Source: RGIG5612 sp045598285
GTDB taxonomy: Bacteria; Bacillota; Clostridia; Lachnospirales; Lachnospiraceae
DNA length: 30,321 bases
Assembly: GCA_045598285.1 (NCBI GenBank)
Contig: JAZLLU010000034.1
Coordinates: forward strand, 1 to 30,321
Reading direction: 5' to 3'
Shown here: piece after piece, positions 1 to 6,737 of the stretch
Position numbering within the stretch: position 1 is the stretch's first letter
Layout of the letters: each line of letters begins with the position of its first letter
The notes under the pieces: generated by a model
Told to the model about the DNA's origin: nothing
The model's database searches: none
Seen by the model: the letters and a program-made list of their open reading frames with translations, nothing else
Made by a program: the position numbers and the translations under genes

Positions 1-7
1 CAAAGAG

Positions 8-117
8 ACTGTGGTTGGAGCCTCTATTAAACCATCAAGTGGTAGGGAAAAAACACCAATCCACAGTATCTTAAAATAGCATAGTCGAACCAATGAAAAA
101 GGTAAAGAAAGACTATG
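8..117 (+). promoter_or_regulatory. Possible structured RNA leader upstream of threonine aldolase
   Basis: Two consecutive stem-loops can be drawn. The first pairs ACTGTGG+TTGG (8-18) with CCAA+CCACAGT (56-67, one bulged T) and encloses a small ACCA/TGGT hairpin (31-43) stacked on CCT/AGG. The second pairs CATAGTC (80-86) with GACTATG (111-117) and encloses ACC/GGT (89-91 with 101-103). It ends 24 bases before the ltaE ATG. I do not recognise a known riboswitch class. The window edge may cut off its 5' part. It could instead be the end of an upstream RNA or gene, since two frames are open through base 70. Confidence 0.35.
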
Positions 118-141
118 ACTTTATATAATAGTAGGTAAAAA

Positions 142-1167
142 ATGCTTAAGTTTGAAAATGATTATTGTGAGGCGGCCACACCAGAAATATTAAATAAATT
201 ATTAGAGACGACGTATGTAAAAGCTGCTGGATATGGCAACGATGAATTTTGCGAAAGTGCAAAAGAAAAGATTAAAAAAGAGATAGGCATACCTGATGCA
301 CAAATATATTTTTTGGCAGGAGGAACTCAAACAAACCAAGTTGCAATTGATTCGATGCTGGAGTCTTATGAAGGAGTTGTTGCTTGTGAAACAGGACATG
401 TTAATGTTCACGAAGCAGGCGCAATAGAATTTTCAGGTCATAAGGTTTTAACACTTCCTAGTCATAATGGAAAGATGTGTGCTAAGGAATTAAAGGAACT
501 TTTAGTTAAGTTCTATAAAGATGAAAGTTATGAGCATATGGTATTTCCTGGAATGGTTTATATCTCGCACCCTACAGAACTAGGAACACTCTATACAAAA
601 GAAGAACTTAAAAGTCTTCACAGTGTTTGCGAAGAATATAAGATTCCATTGTATTTAGATGGTGCCAGATTAGGATATGGTCTTATGGCGGAAGGCACAG
701 ATGTTACAATAAAAGATGTTGCAGAGCTTACAGATCTTTTCTACATAGGTGGAACCAAGGTTGGAGCTTTGTATGGTGAGGCCTTAGTTTTTACGAAAAA
801 TAATATGCCAAAATATTTTGCCACTATTGTTAAGCAACATGGTGCGATGGCAGCAAAAGGTAGGGTATTAGGTGTTCAGTTTGATACGTTGTTTACAGAT
901 GGTCTTTACTATGAAATTTCTAAGAATGCTATAAAGACTGCAGAAAGACTTAAAGAAGCACTTAAAGAAAAAGACTATGAGTTTTTAATTGACTCGCCAA
1001 CAAATCAAATTTTTGTTGTTGCTACAAAAGAGCAATTAGAAAGACTTAAAGGCAAAGTAGAATATACTACCTGGGAAGTTATAGATGATAATAAAACAGC
1101 AATTAGATTTGTAACTAGTTGGGCGACTTCTATGGAAGATATAGAAGAACTTATTAAGATTTTATAA
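142..1167 (+). CDS. ltaE: Low-specificity L-threonine aldolase family protein
   Basis: This is a pyridoxal-phosphate (PLP) enzyme of the beta-eliminating lyase family that cleaves L-threonine or allo-threonine to glycine and acetaldehyde in the cytosol. The 341 residues match the family length. The PLP-binding region is visible: FLAGGTQTN near residues 57-65, the conserved HVNVHEAGA around 86-94, DGARL at 173-177, and the probable Schiff-base lysine K206 in YIGGTKVGAL. The ATG at 142 follows a weak AGTAGG ribosome binding site. A thymidylate synthase gene begins 13 bases after its stop, so the two are probably co-transcribed. The glycine it makes feeds one-carbon metabolism, the theme of the next 11 kb. 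Substrate stereospecificity cannot be read from the sequence. I am confident of the family and fairly confident of the reaction. Confidence 0.88.
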   Translation: MLKFENDYCEAATPEILNKLLETTYVKAAGYGNDEFCESAKEKIKKEIGIPDAQIYFLAGGTQTNQVAIDSMLESYEGVVACETGHVNVHEAGAIEFSGHKVLTLPSHNGKMCAKELKELLVKFYKDESYEHMVFPGMVYISHPTELGTLYTKEELKSLHSVCEEYKIPLYLDGARLGYGLMAEGTDVTIKDVAELTDLFYIGGTKVGALYGEALVFTKNNMPKYFATIVKQHGAMAAKGRVLGVQFDTLFTDGLYYEISKNAIKTAERLKEALKEKDYEFLIDSPTNQIFVVATKEQLERLKGKVEYTTWEVIDDNKTAIRFVTSWATSMEDIEELIKIL

Positions 1168-1180
1168 ACAGGAGATTGAA

Positions 1181-1954
1181 ATGGAAAACGAAAAATTACC
1201 AGCAACTAATGAATATTTAGTAACAGGAAAGAGTCTTCCAGAGGCTTATCATAAAGCGCTTAAGGCATTAGATTCTAATCCTAATATTTATCCATGTGAT
1301 GATTGGGATACAACTCAAAAAGAAATTTCTTTAACAATGTTTGTAGAAGAACCTTTAGCTGAGCCAATGATTAGTAAATTATTTATTGGTGGACCAACTG
1401 AGTTGGAACAATATCGCCAAGAGATGCTCGATGGTATTTTAGATTTCGAAGTTGAAAGAGGAAATTGGACATATACATATCATCAAAGAATGGAAGAACA
1501 ATTTTCTTTCATCGTAGATGAACTAAAAAGGAATCCATCTAGTAGAAGAGCAGTCCTTTTGATTAGGGATTGGAAAAAAGATTCACAAAGTGACGATCCA
1601 GCATGCTTACAGCACATTCAATATTTTATTAGAGATGGAAAACTTCATGCAAAAGTTTTGTTTAGATCTAACGATGCATGTAAAGCTGCTTTTATGAATG
1701 CGTTTGCACTTATTATGCTTCAAAAGAGATTCGCTGACGAGTTGGAAGTTGAGATGGGAACTTATTCTCACAGAGCAAATAGCTTTCATTGTTACGAAAA
1801 AGATTTCGGTATGCTTAGCGGATATGCAAAGAGAATTGATACGGCAAATGATGAGTATGATGTTTGCTTCGACTATGTAGATGGTTGGAAAGAAGATATG
1901 GAATTTGCAAAGAGCGAAATTGCAAAGAAAGTAGAAGAACTAAAAAATAGATAG
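1181..1954 (+). CDS. thyA: Thymidylate synthase, methanogen/archaeal-type
   Basis: A 257-residue member of the thymidylate synthase / dCMP hydroxymethylase superfamily, which moves a one-carbon unit from methylene-THF to a pyrimidine nucleotide. The fold markers are SRRAV at 121-125 (phosphate-binding arginines), catalytic C142 in DPACLQ, the RSND motif at 162-165, N173, which corresponds to the asparagine that favours dUMP over dCMP, and H203/Y205 in FHCYEKD. It lacks the N-terminal arginine loop and the PCH and GDxHxY signatures of classical ThyA. Instead it follows the pattern PxCLQxIQ...FRSNDA...YSH...FHxYE that I know from methanogen thymidylate synthases. No dihydrofolate reductase gene lies nearby. 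The ATG at 1181 has an AGGAG site (1171-1175). Hydroxymethylase activity is possible but less likely given N173. Confidence 0.8.
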   Translation: MENEKLPATNEYLVTGKSLPEAYHKALKALDSNPNIYPCDDWDTTQKEISLTMFVEEPLAEPMISKLFIGGPTELEQYRQEMLDGILDFEVERGNWTYTYHQRMEEQFSFIVDELKRNPSSRRAVLLIRDWKKDSQSDDPACLQHIQYFIRDGKLHAKVLFRSNDACKAAFMNAFALIMLQKRFADELEVEMGTYSHRANSFHCYEKDFGMLSGYAKRIDTANDEYDVCFDYVDGWKEDMEFAKSEIAKKVEELKNR

Positions 1955-1964
1955 GGGAATTTAC

Positions 1965-3344
1965 ATGAAAAAATATGACGTAATAATAATAGGTGCCGGA
2001 CCAGGTGGAATCTATTCAGCATATGAATTGGCTAATAAATCTAACTTAAAAGTTGCTGTATTAGAATGCGGCAATGTATTAGAAAAACGCCATTGTCCAA
2101 TCGATGGAGATAAAATAAAAAGTTGTATCAAATGTCCTTCATGTTCAATCATGAATGGCTTTGGTGGAGCGGGTGCATTCTCTGATGGAAAATATAATAT
2201 TACCAATGACTTTGGTGGAACTCTCTACGAATACATCGGAAGAGAAAAGGCACTAAAGCTTATGTATTATGTTGATATGATTAATACATCTCACGGCGGC
2301 GGTAATACAGCGATGTATTCAACTGCTGGTTCAGAACTTAAAAAGATTTGCATGCAAAACAAACTTACACTTTTGGATGCATCGGTAAGACATTTAGGAA
2401 CAGATATCAATTATATTGTTCTTGAAAATCTTTATAACGAATTAAAACAGAAAGTTGATTTCTTCTTTAATACACCAGTTGAAAAACTTATTAAGCTTGA
2501 TAATGGGTTTAAGGTTGTTGCTAAAGAAGAGGAGTTTGAGTGTGATAAGTGTATCGTTTCAGTAGGACGAAGCGGCAGCCATTGGCTAGAAGCAGTTTGT
2601 GCTGACCTAGATATTACAACAACATCTAACCGCGTAGATATCGGTGTAAGAGTAGAACTTCCAGCTCAAATTTTTGCTCATATTACGGATGAACTTTACG
2701 AAAGTAAAATAGTATATAGAACTGAAAAATATGAAGATAATGTCAGAACGTTTTGCATGAATCCAAGAGGTATTGTTGTTAATGAAAATACAAATGGAAT
2801 CATTACAGTTAATGGACATAGTTTTGAAGATGAAAATAAAAAGACAGGAAATACAAACTTTGCGCTTTTAGTTTCAAAACATTTTTCGGTTCCTTTTAAG
2901 GATAGCAACGGATATGCAGAGAGCATTGCTAAGTTAAGCAATATGCTTGGAGGCGGTGTTATTATACAACGCTTTGGAGATCTTGAAAGAGGAAGAAGAA
3001 GTACTGAAAAGAGAATTAACGAAGGCACAGTTAGACCAACGCTTAAGGCTACGCCAGGTGATTTAAGTCTTGTGCTTCCTAAGAGAATTCTTGATGGTGT
3101 AATCGAGATGATGTATGCACTCGATAAGATTGCACCGGGAACAGCAAACGATGACACGCTATTATATGGCGTTGAAGTTAAATTCTATAATATGGGTGTT
3201 GAGGTTGATAATAATCTCGAAACAAAATATAAAGGACTTTATGTGATTGGCGACGGTAGTGGTGTTACACATTCACTTTCACATGCTAGTGCAAGTGGTG
3301 TTTTTGTAGCAGAAAAGATAATCGAGGGTGAAAATGAAAAATAA
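1965..3344 (+). CDS. FAD-dependent dehydrogenase, COG2509-like
   Basis: A 459-residue flavoprotein. The N-terminus has the dinucleotide-binding motif GAGPGG (10-15) after a hydrophobic strand. It is followed by a cysteine cluster (C44, C54, C57, C60) and the family hallmark GFGGAGAFSDGKYN (65-78). The C-terminus carries the second FAD contact, GDGSGVTHSLSHASASG (about 430-446). This arrangement is typical of the uncharacterised 'FAD-dependent dehydrogenase' family common in Clostridia; the substrate is unknown. The CxxC-type cysteines could bind metal or an iron-sulfur cluster, which is my inference. The gene starts 10 bases after the thymidylate synthase stop behind GGGGA, and its last codons overlap the start of the next gene. 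A role in reducing folates or nucleotides is only suggested by the neighbours. Family assignment is firm, function open. Confidence 0.75.
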   Translation: MKKYDVIIIGAGPGGIYSAYELANKSNLKVAVLECGNVLEKRHCPIDGDKIKSCIKCPSCSIMNGFGGAGAFSDGKYNITNDFGGTLYEYIGREKALKLMYYVDMINTSHGGGNTAMYSTAGSELKKICMQNKLTLLDASVRHLGTDINYIVLENLYNELKQKVDFFFNTPVEKLIKLDNGFKVVAKEEEFECDKCIVSVGRSGSHWLEAVCADLDITTTSNRVDIGVRVELPAQIFAHITDELYESKIVYRTEKYEDNVRTFCMNPRGIVVNENTNGIITVNGHSFEDENKKTGNTNFALLVSKHFSVPFKDSNGYAESIAKLSNMLGGGVIIQRFGDLERGRRSTEKRINEGTVRPTLKATPGDLSLVLPKRILDGVIEMMYALDKIAPGTANDDTLLYGVEVKFYNMGVEVDNNLETKYKGLYVIGDGSGVTHSLSHASASGVFVAEKIIEGENEK

Positions 3345-4662
3345 ATTTTTAAACAAAATAGTAGTTGCTGTTATTGCACTCGTTTTTTGTTGCTGCCTAA
3401 TTCCTAGCTTTGTAAAGGCTGATGATGAAGACCTTGTTACAAGCAATCAGCAATCACTCATTATGACAGCTACGGATTTGGCAAAACTTTATGAAAATCC
3501 AACAGGCAGTTTCCAACTTGGAGCGGATATTGATTTAACCGGCACTGATTGGAAACCATTAGATTTTAGTGGAACATTAGATGGAAATGGATATGCGATA
3601 TTAAATGCGAATGTTACTCAAGTTGGAGATGCAACGGCAACATCTTATGATGGAGCAATGGCAAGCTATGATACACATTTCGCAGGATTTTTTGGAACAT
3701 TAAAAGGAGCAACGATTTCCAACCTTAAGATTTTGGGAATTAATGTTGATATTAATAACGAGGGGCCTTGCTTTGTTGCTGGTATAGCTGGTTATATGGA
3801 AGGAAGTCATATTATAAATTGCCAGATGGAGGGCAAAGTTAAGCTTACAACAAAATCTCATTGCTTTGGTATTGGTGGTATGGCTGGTTTTGGAAATGGC
3901 TCTATTGAAAGTTCATCTGCTGATATGACTTTGGTTTGTATTGACAAGGATGTTGAGCAAAAAGATGAACAATTTATGGGTGGTGCTTTTGCATCGGGCT
4001 ATATTGATGTGAAAGATACAACAATTCATATTCAAGGTTTTGATTCGGATCATGGATATGTTCACAATGGTGGTCTTGCGGGTATGTATTTTACATATCC
4101 AGAAGGTACAGAACATCAAGGATATTTCCTTAATAATAAGGTTAGCGGATTTATTAAATTCCAAGAAGATAATGTTAATGGGCAGTCTCTTTGCGCAACA
4201 TTTATTGGAGAAATAGTAGATCGCGGATTTGATAGTGATGATTCATTCCATGAAGGTATACAAGATGGTGATAACTTTAAGAGTGAAGAAATCTTTGAAT
4301 ATGATAATGATTTGCTTCCTTGCTATTGTGGCGAAAATGCTTACGTTGATACAGTAGTTGAAAGTACAGAATCGACAAATGGATATACGGAGCATAAGTG
4401 CTCGATGTGTAACTATTATTATAGAGATACATATAAGGTAATCATTAACAATCCAGAACTTGTTATTGAAACTGAACCTGTTGATGTTGTAGAGCCAAAG
4501 CCAAGTGGCAAAAAAGGGTCAATTATTTTAGCAATCATTTGCGTTGTTATTATCGCAGGTGTAGTAGTAATCTTTATAGTCGCATCAAAAGAAAAGGGTG
4601 GAAAGTCTACTAAAAAAACGTCTTCAAAGAAAGAAAAAAAGAAACGAGCAGATGACTATTAA
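3334..4662 (+). CDS. Secreted membrane-anchored surface protein, beta-helix/GLUG-like
   Basis: A 442-residue exported protein. Residues 1-30 form a signal peptide (basic start, hydrophobic core with three cysteines, probable cut after VKA). The ectodomain opens with a FQLGADIDLTGTDW-type segment followed by FSGTLDGNGY. It then has Gly/Asn-rich repeats around GFFGTLKGATISNLKI and GGMAGFGNGSIESS, which resemble GLUG / right-handed beta-helix surface repeats. A later module has paired cysteines (CYCGENA ... YTEHKCSMCNYYYRDTY), a motif I know from clostridial surface proteins. One transmembrane helix (about 391-414) is followed by a Lys-rich cytoplasmic tail; there is no LPXTG motif. I place the start at ATG 3334, five bases after CGAGGG, rather than at GTG 3328. 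It overlaps the dehydrogenase gene by 11 bases. Ligand and function are unknown. Confidence 0.7.
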   Translation: MKNKFLNKIVVAVIALVFCCCLIPSFVKADDEDLVTSNQQSLIMTATDLAKLYENPTGSFQLGADIDLTGTDWKPLDFSGTLDGNGYAILNANVTQVGDATATSYDGAMASYDTHFAGFFGTLKGATISNLKILGINVDINNEGPCFVAGIAGYMEGSHIINCQMEGKVKLTTKSHCFGIGGMAGFGNGSIESSSADMTLVCIDKDVEQKDEQFMGGAFASGYIDVKDTTIHIQGFDSDHGYVHNGGLAGMYFTYPEGTEHQGYFLNNKVSGFIKFQEDNVNGQSLCATFIGEIVDRGFDSDDSFHEGIQDGDNFKSEEIFEYDNDLLPCYCGENAYVDTVVESTESTNGYTEHKCSMCNYYYRDTYKVIINNPELVIETEPVDVVEPKPSGKKGSIILAIICVVIIAGVVVIFIVASKEKGGKSTKKTSSKKEKKKRADDY

Positions 4663-4672
4663 AATAAAATTT

Positions 4673-4700
4673 AAGTGGCGCTAAAGGGCGCCACTTTTTT
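4673..4700 (+). terminator. Intrinsic terminator of the ltaE operon
   Basis: A perfect 9-bp stem (AAGTGGCGC at 4673-4681 with GCGCCACTT at 4688-4696), a 6-base loop and a run of six T. It lies 10 bases after the surface-protein stop and closes the first operon. Confidence 0.92.
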
Positions 4701-4701
4701 A

Positions 4702-4730
4702 TTGCATAAAGGTTATATATGTGCTAATCT
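4702..4730 (+). promoter_or_regulatory. Sigma-A type promoter of the folT-metY operon
   Basis: TTGCAT (4702-4707), a 17-base spacer and TAATCT (4725-4730) lie just after the terminator and about 19 bases before the riboswitch aptamer. That is the position expected for a promoter whose transcript begins with the aptamer. Confidence 0.6.
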
Positions 4731-4748
4731 TTTTTGGTAAACATTAAA

Positions 4749-4844
4749 CAGAGTAGATATATGGGCGTCAAGTGCTGCAAAGAACGGGGAGCTGTCTTGC
4801 AGACGAAAAGTTTTTCTTTACGGTCTATATATCGCATCCCGCTG
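4749..4844 (+). promoter_or_regulatory. Tetrahydrofolate (THF) riboswitch aptamer
   Basis: The conserved blocks of the folT-associated THF riboswitch appear in order: GAGTAGAT (4751-4758), GCGTCAAGTG (4765-4774), GGGGA (4786-4790), ACGAA (4803-4807), CGGT (4821-4824) and GCATCCCGCTG (4834-4844). Pairings I can draw are P1 CAG/CTG (4749-4751 with 4842-4844), P2 over nine pairs (4756-4764 with 4825-4833), P3 CTGCAA/TTGCAG (4775-4780 with 4797-4802), and the pseudoknot CGGGG with TCCCG (4785-4789 with 4837-4841). The next gene is a folate-type ECF transporter, the classic target. Reduced folate binding should turn expression off. Confidence 0.93.
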
Positions 4845-4894
4845 AAGAAAAGAATACTCACCTTTTTGCAGCGGGCAAAGAAGGGAGTTTTTTT
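4838..4894 (+). promoter_or_regulatory. THF riboswitch expression platform with overlapping terminator and SD
   Basis: Two exclusive structures compete. CCCGCTG (4838-4844), which forms part of the aptamer pseudoknot and P1, can also pair with CAGCGGG (4869-4875). If the aptamer holds CCCGCTG, a second hairpin is free to form: CTCACCTTTTTGC (4857-4869) with GCAAAGAAGGGAG (4875-4887), twelve pairs with two single-base bulges, followed by seven T. That hairpin looks like an intrinsic terminator and also buries the AAGGGAG ribosome binding site (4881-4887) of the next gene, whose ATG directly follows the T run. Ligand would therefore stop transcription, translation, or both. Confidence 0.78.
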
Positions 4895-5455
4895 ATGAAA
4901 AAATTAACTGTTTTAGATCTTTGCCTGTGCGCCGCTATGGTTGCCTTGCATATTGTTTTAGAACTATTTTGCACAATTCGAATCGGCAATGATCTAAAGA
5001 TAACTTTTGCAGCGCTTCCATTTGTGGTCATAGGTTTTTTGTGTGGACCGATAGAAGGATTAATTACTGGTGCGGTCGGAACATTTCTAAGCCAAATAAT
5101 TACTTACGGAATTACTATTACGACACCATTTTGGATTTGGCCTTATATGCTCCAAGGATTGACAGCAGGTTTAGTTTTTAAAGCTTTTAAGTATAAAACA
5201 AAATTGGTACCTATTGGTGTCAGCGTTTTTGCAAGTGGATTGGTTGCAGTAATTTTTAATTTGATTGCAAGTTACTTTGATGGTGTTGTATTCTTTAAGT
5301 ATATGACAATAGAAGCTTTGATAGCATTGATTCCAATTAGACTTGCAGTTTATGTTGCGCTATCAATTATATTTACAGCAGTTTTAGTTCCAATTACAAA
5401 AGCACTTCTTAAGTCTTGCCCGTTAGGACTTAAACTTGCTAGAAAAAGAGGATAA
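4895..5455 (+). CDS. folT: ECF transporter S component, folate (FolT-like)
   Basis: A 186-residue very hydrophobic protein with about six membrane helices. It is the substrate-binding S component of an energy-coupling factor transporter, which docks on shared EcfA/A'/T modules not encoded here. The N-terminal MKKLTVLDLCLCAAMVALHI fits the segment preceding helix 1 in FolT-type proteins. The charged GNDLKITFAALP and GFLCGPIEGLITGAVGTF segments are typical of this S-component group. Folate as substrate is inferred mainly from the upstream THF riboswitch. I take ATG 4895, seven bases after AAGGGAG; a longer frame open from 4772 is rejected because it runs through the aptamer. metY starts 1 base after its stop, so both genes are under THF control. 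Confidence 0.85.
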   Translation: MKKLTVLDLCLCAAMVALHIVLELFCTIRIGNDLKITFAALPFVVIGFLCGPIEGLITGAVGTFLSQIITYGITITTPFWIWPYMLQGLTAGLVFKAFKYKTKLVPIGVSVFASGLVAVIFNLIASYFDGVVFFKYMTIEALIALIPIRLAVYVALSIIFTAVLVPITKALLKSCPLGLKLARKRG

Positions 5456-5456
5456 T

Positions 5457-6734
5457 ATGAAAGATTTGGGTATTGAAACAAAATGTCTTCATGCAGGATA
5501 CGAGCCAAAGAATAAAGAGCCTCGTCAGATGCCTATTATTCAAAGCACTACTTTTAAGTATGAAAATTCTGACTTTATGGGCAAACTTTTTGACTTAGAA
5601 GAAGATGGATATTTTTATTCAAGAATTAATAATCCTACAGTAGATAATGTAGCAGCTAAGATTTGTGCCTTAGAAGGTGGCGTTGCCGCTATGCTAACTG
5701 GCTCTGGTCAGGCTGCAACTTTTCTTGCTGTTTTTAATATTTGCGAAGCAGGAGATCATTTTATTTCAAGCTCAAGTATTTATGGTGGCTCATTTAATTT
5801 GTTTGGAGTTACTATGAAAAAGATGGGTATTGATTGCACATTCATAGATCAAAACTTACCTATAGAAGAACTTCAAAAATATATTAAGCCAAATACAAAG
5901 TGCATCTTTGGAGAAACTCTTACAAATCCAACAGTCAATGTTTTTGATTTTGAAAAGTTTTCTAAGTTGGCACATGATAATGGTATTCCATTAATTATTG
6001 ATAATACATTTGCAACCCCAATCAATTGCAGACCTTTTGAATGGGGAGCTGATATAGTTACTCATTCTACGACTAAGTATATGGATGGACATGGCGTAAC
6101 TTTAGGTGGCGCTATAGTAGATAGTGGAAACTTTGATTGGATGAAATATGCTGATAAGTTTCCAGGTCTTTGCACTCCTGATGAAAGTTATCATGGAATT
6201 ACATATGCAACTAAGTTTGGAAAAGCTGCATATATTACAAAAGCTAGCGCTCAGCTTATGAGAGATTTAGGACCGGTTCAATCTCCACAAAATGCTTTCT
6301 ATCTTAATCTTGGACTTGAATCTTTAGCAGTTAGAATGAAAAAACATTGTGATAATGCCAAGGAAGTTGCCGCTTTCCTTAAAGGACATGAAAAGGTTGA
6401 TTGGGTTAAGTACCCAGGCCTTGAAAGCGACTTGGAATATGAACTTGCCAAGAAGTATCTTCCTGGCGGTACATGCGGAGTACTTTGCTTTGGAATTAAT
6501 GATAGAGCTAAGGCAACAAAATTTATGGATGCCTTAAAGGTTGCAACAATAGAAACTCATGTTGCAGATTCGCACACTTGTCTTTTACATCCAGCTAGCC
6601 ATACTCACAGACAAATGAGCGATGAGCAACTAAAAGAAGCAGGAGTAGACTCTTCACTTATTAGATTCTCAGTTGGACTTGAAGACGTAAAGGATATTAT
6701 TGCTGATTTAGAACAAGCATTAGCATTGATTTAA
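5457..6734 (+). CDS. metY: O-acetylhomoserine sulfhydrylase (Cys/Met metabolism PLP enzyme)
   Basis: A 425-residue PLP enzyme of the cystathionine gamma-synthase family. The long form, with the N-terminal ETKCLHAGYEP, QSTTFKYEN and YSRINNPT (about 54-61), is typical of O-acetylhomoserine aminocarboxypropyltransferase, which makes homocysteine directly from sulfide. Visible PLP elements are TGSGQAA (81-87), the conserved tyrosine in SSIYGGS, DNTFATP (182-188) and Schiff-base lysine K207 in STTKYMDGHG. The C-terminus has the SHTCLLHPASHTHRQM substrate loop and RFSVGLED. ATG 5457 lies five bases after AAGAGG; an earlier start at 5436 lacks such a site. Methionine gamma-lyase is a related alternative, but the length and C-terminal loop favour MetY. 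Its place behind the THF riboswitch links homocysteine supply to methyl-THF demand. Confidence 0.88.
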   Translation: MKDLGIETKCLHAGYEPKNKEPRQMPIIQSTTFKYENSDFMGKLFDLEEDGYFYSRINNPTVDNVAAKICALEGGVAAMLTGSGQAATFLAVFNICEAGDHFISSSSIYGGSFNLFGVTMKKMGIDCTFIDQNLPIEELQKYIKPNTKCIFGETLTNPTVNVFDFEKFSKLAHDNGIPLIIDNTFATPINCRPFEWGADIVTHSTTKYMDGHGVTLGGAIVDSGNFDWMKYADKFPGLCTPDESYHGITYATKFGKAAYITKASAQLMRDLGPVQSPQNAFYLNLGLESLAVRMKKHCDNAKEVAAFLKGHEKVDWVKYPGLESDLEYELAKKYLPGGTCGVLCFGINDRAKATKFMDALKVATIETHVADSHTCLLHPASHTHRQMSDEQLKEAGVDSSLIRFSVGLEDVKDIIADLEQALALI

Positions 6735-6737
6735 GTA

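Noticed and set aside
2..79. Possible end of an upstream protein gene (frame open to the TAG at 77-79)
   Set aside because: Another frame is also open here and the sequence folds into a strong stem; 25 codons are too few to recognise a family, so I did not call it.
124..129. TATAAT as a promoter for ltaE
   Set aside because: No acceptable -35 box lies 16-18 bases upstream, and its start point would remove the ribosome binding site.
2696..3157. 153-codon open frame on the minus strand
   Set aside because: It is antisense to the conserved dehydrogenase gene, has no start signals and shows no recognisable domain.
4772..4894. N-terminal extension of the folT frame starting at 4772
   Set aside because: It lies inside the THF aptamer and expression platform, while ATG 4895 has a proper ribosome binding site and a family-typical N-terminus.
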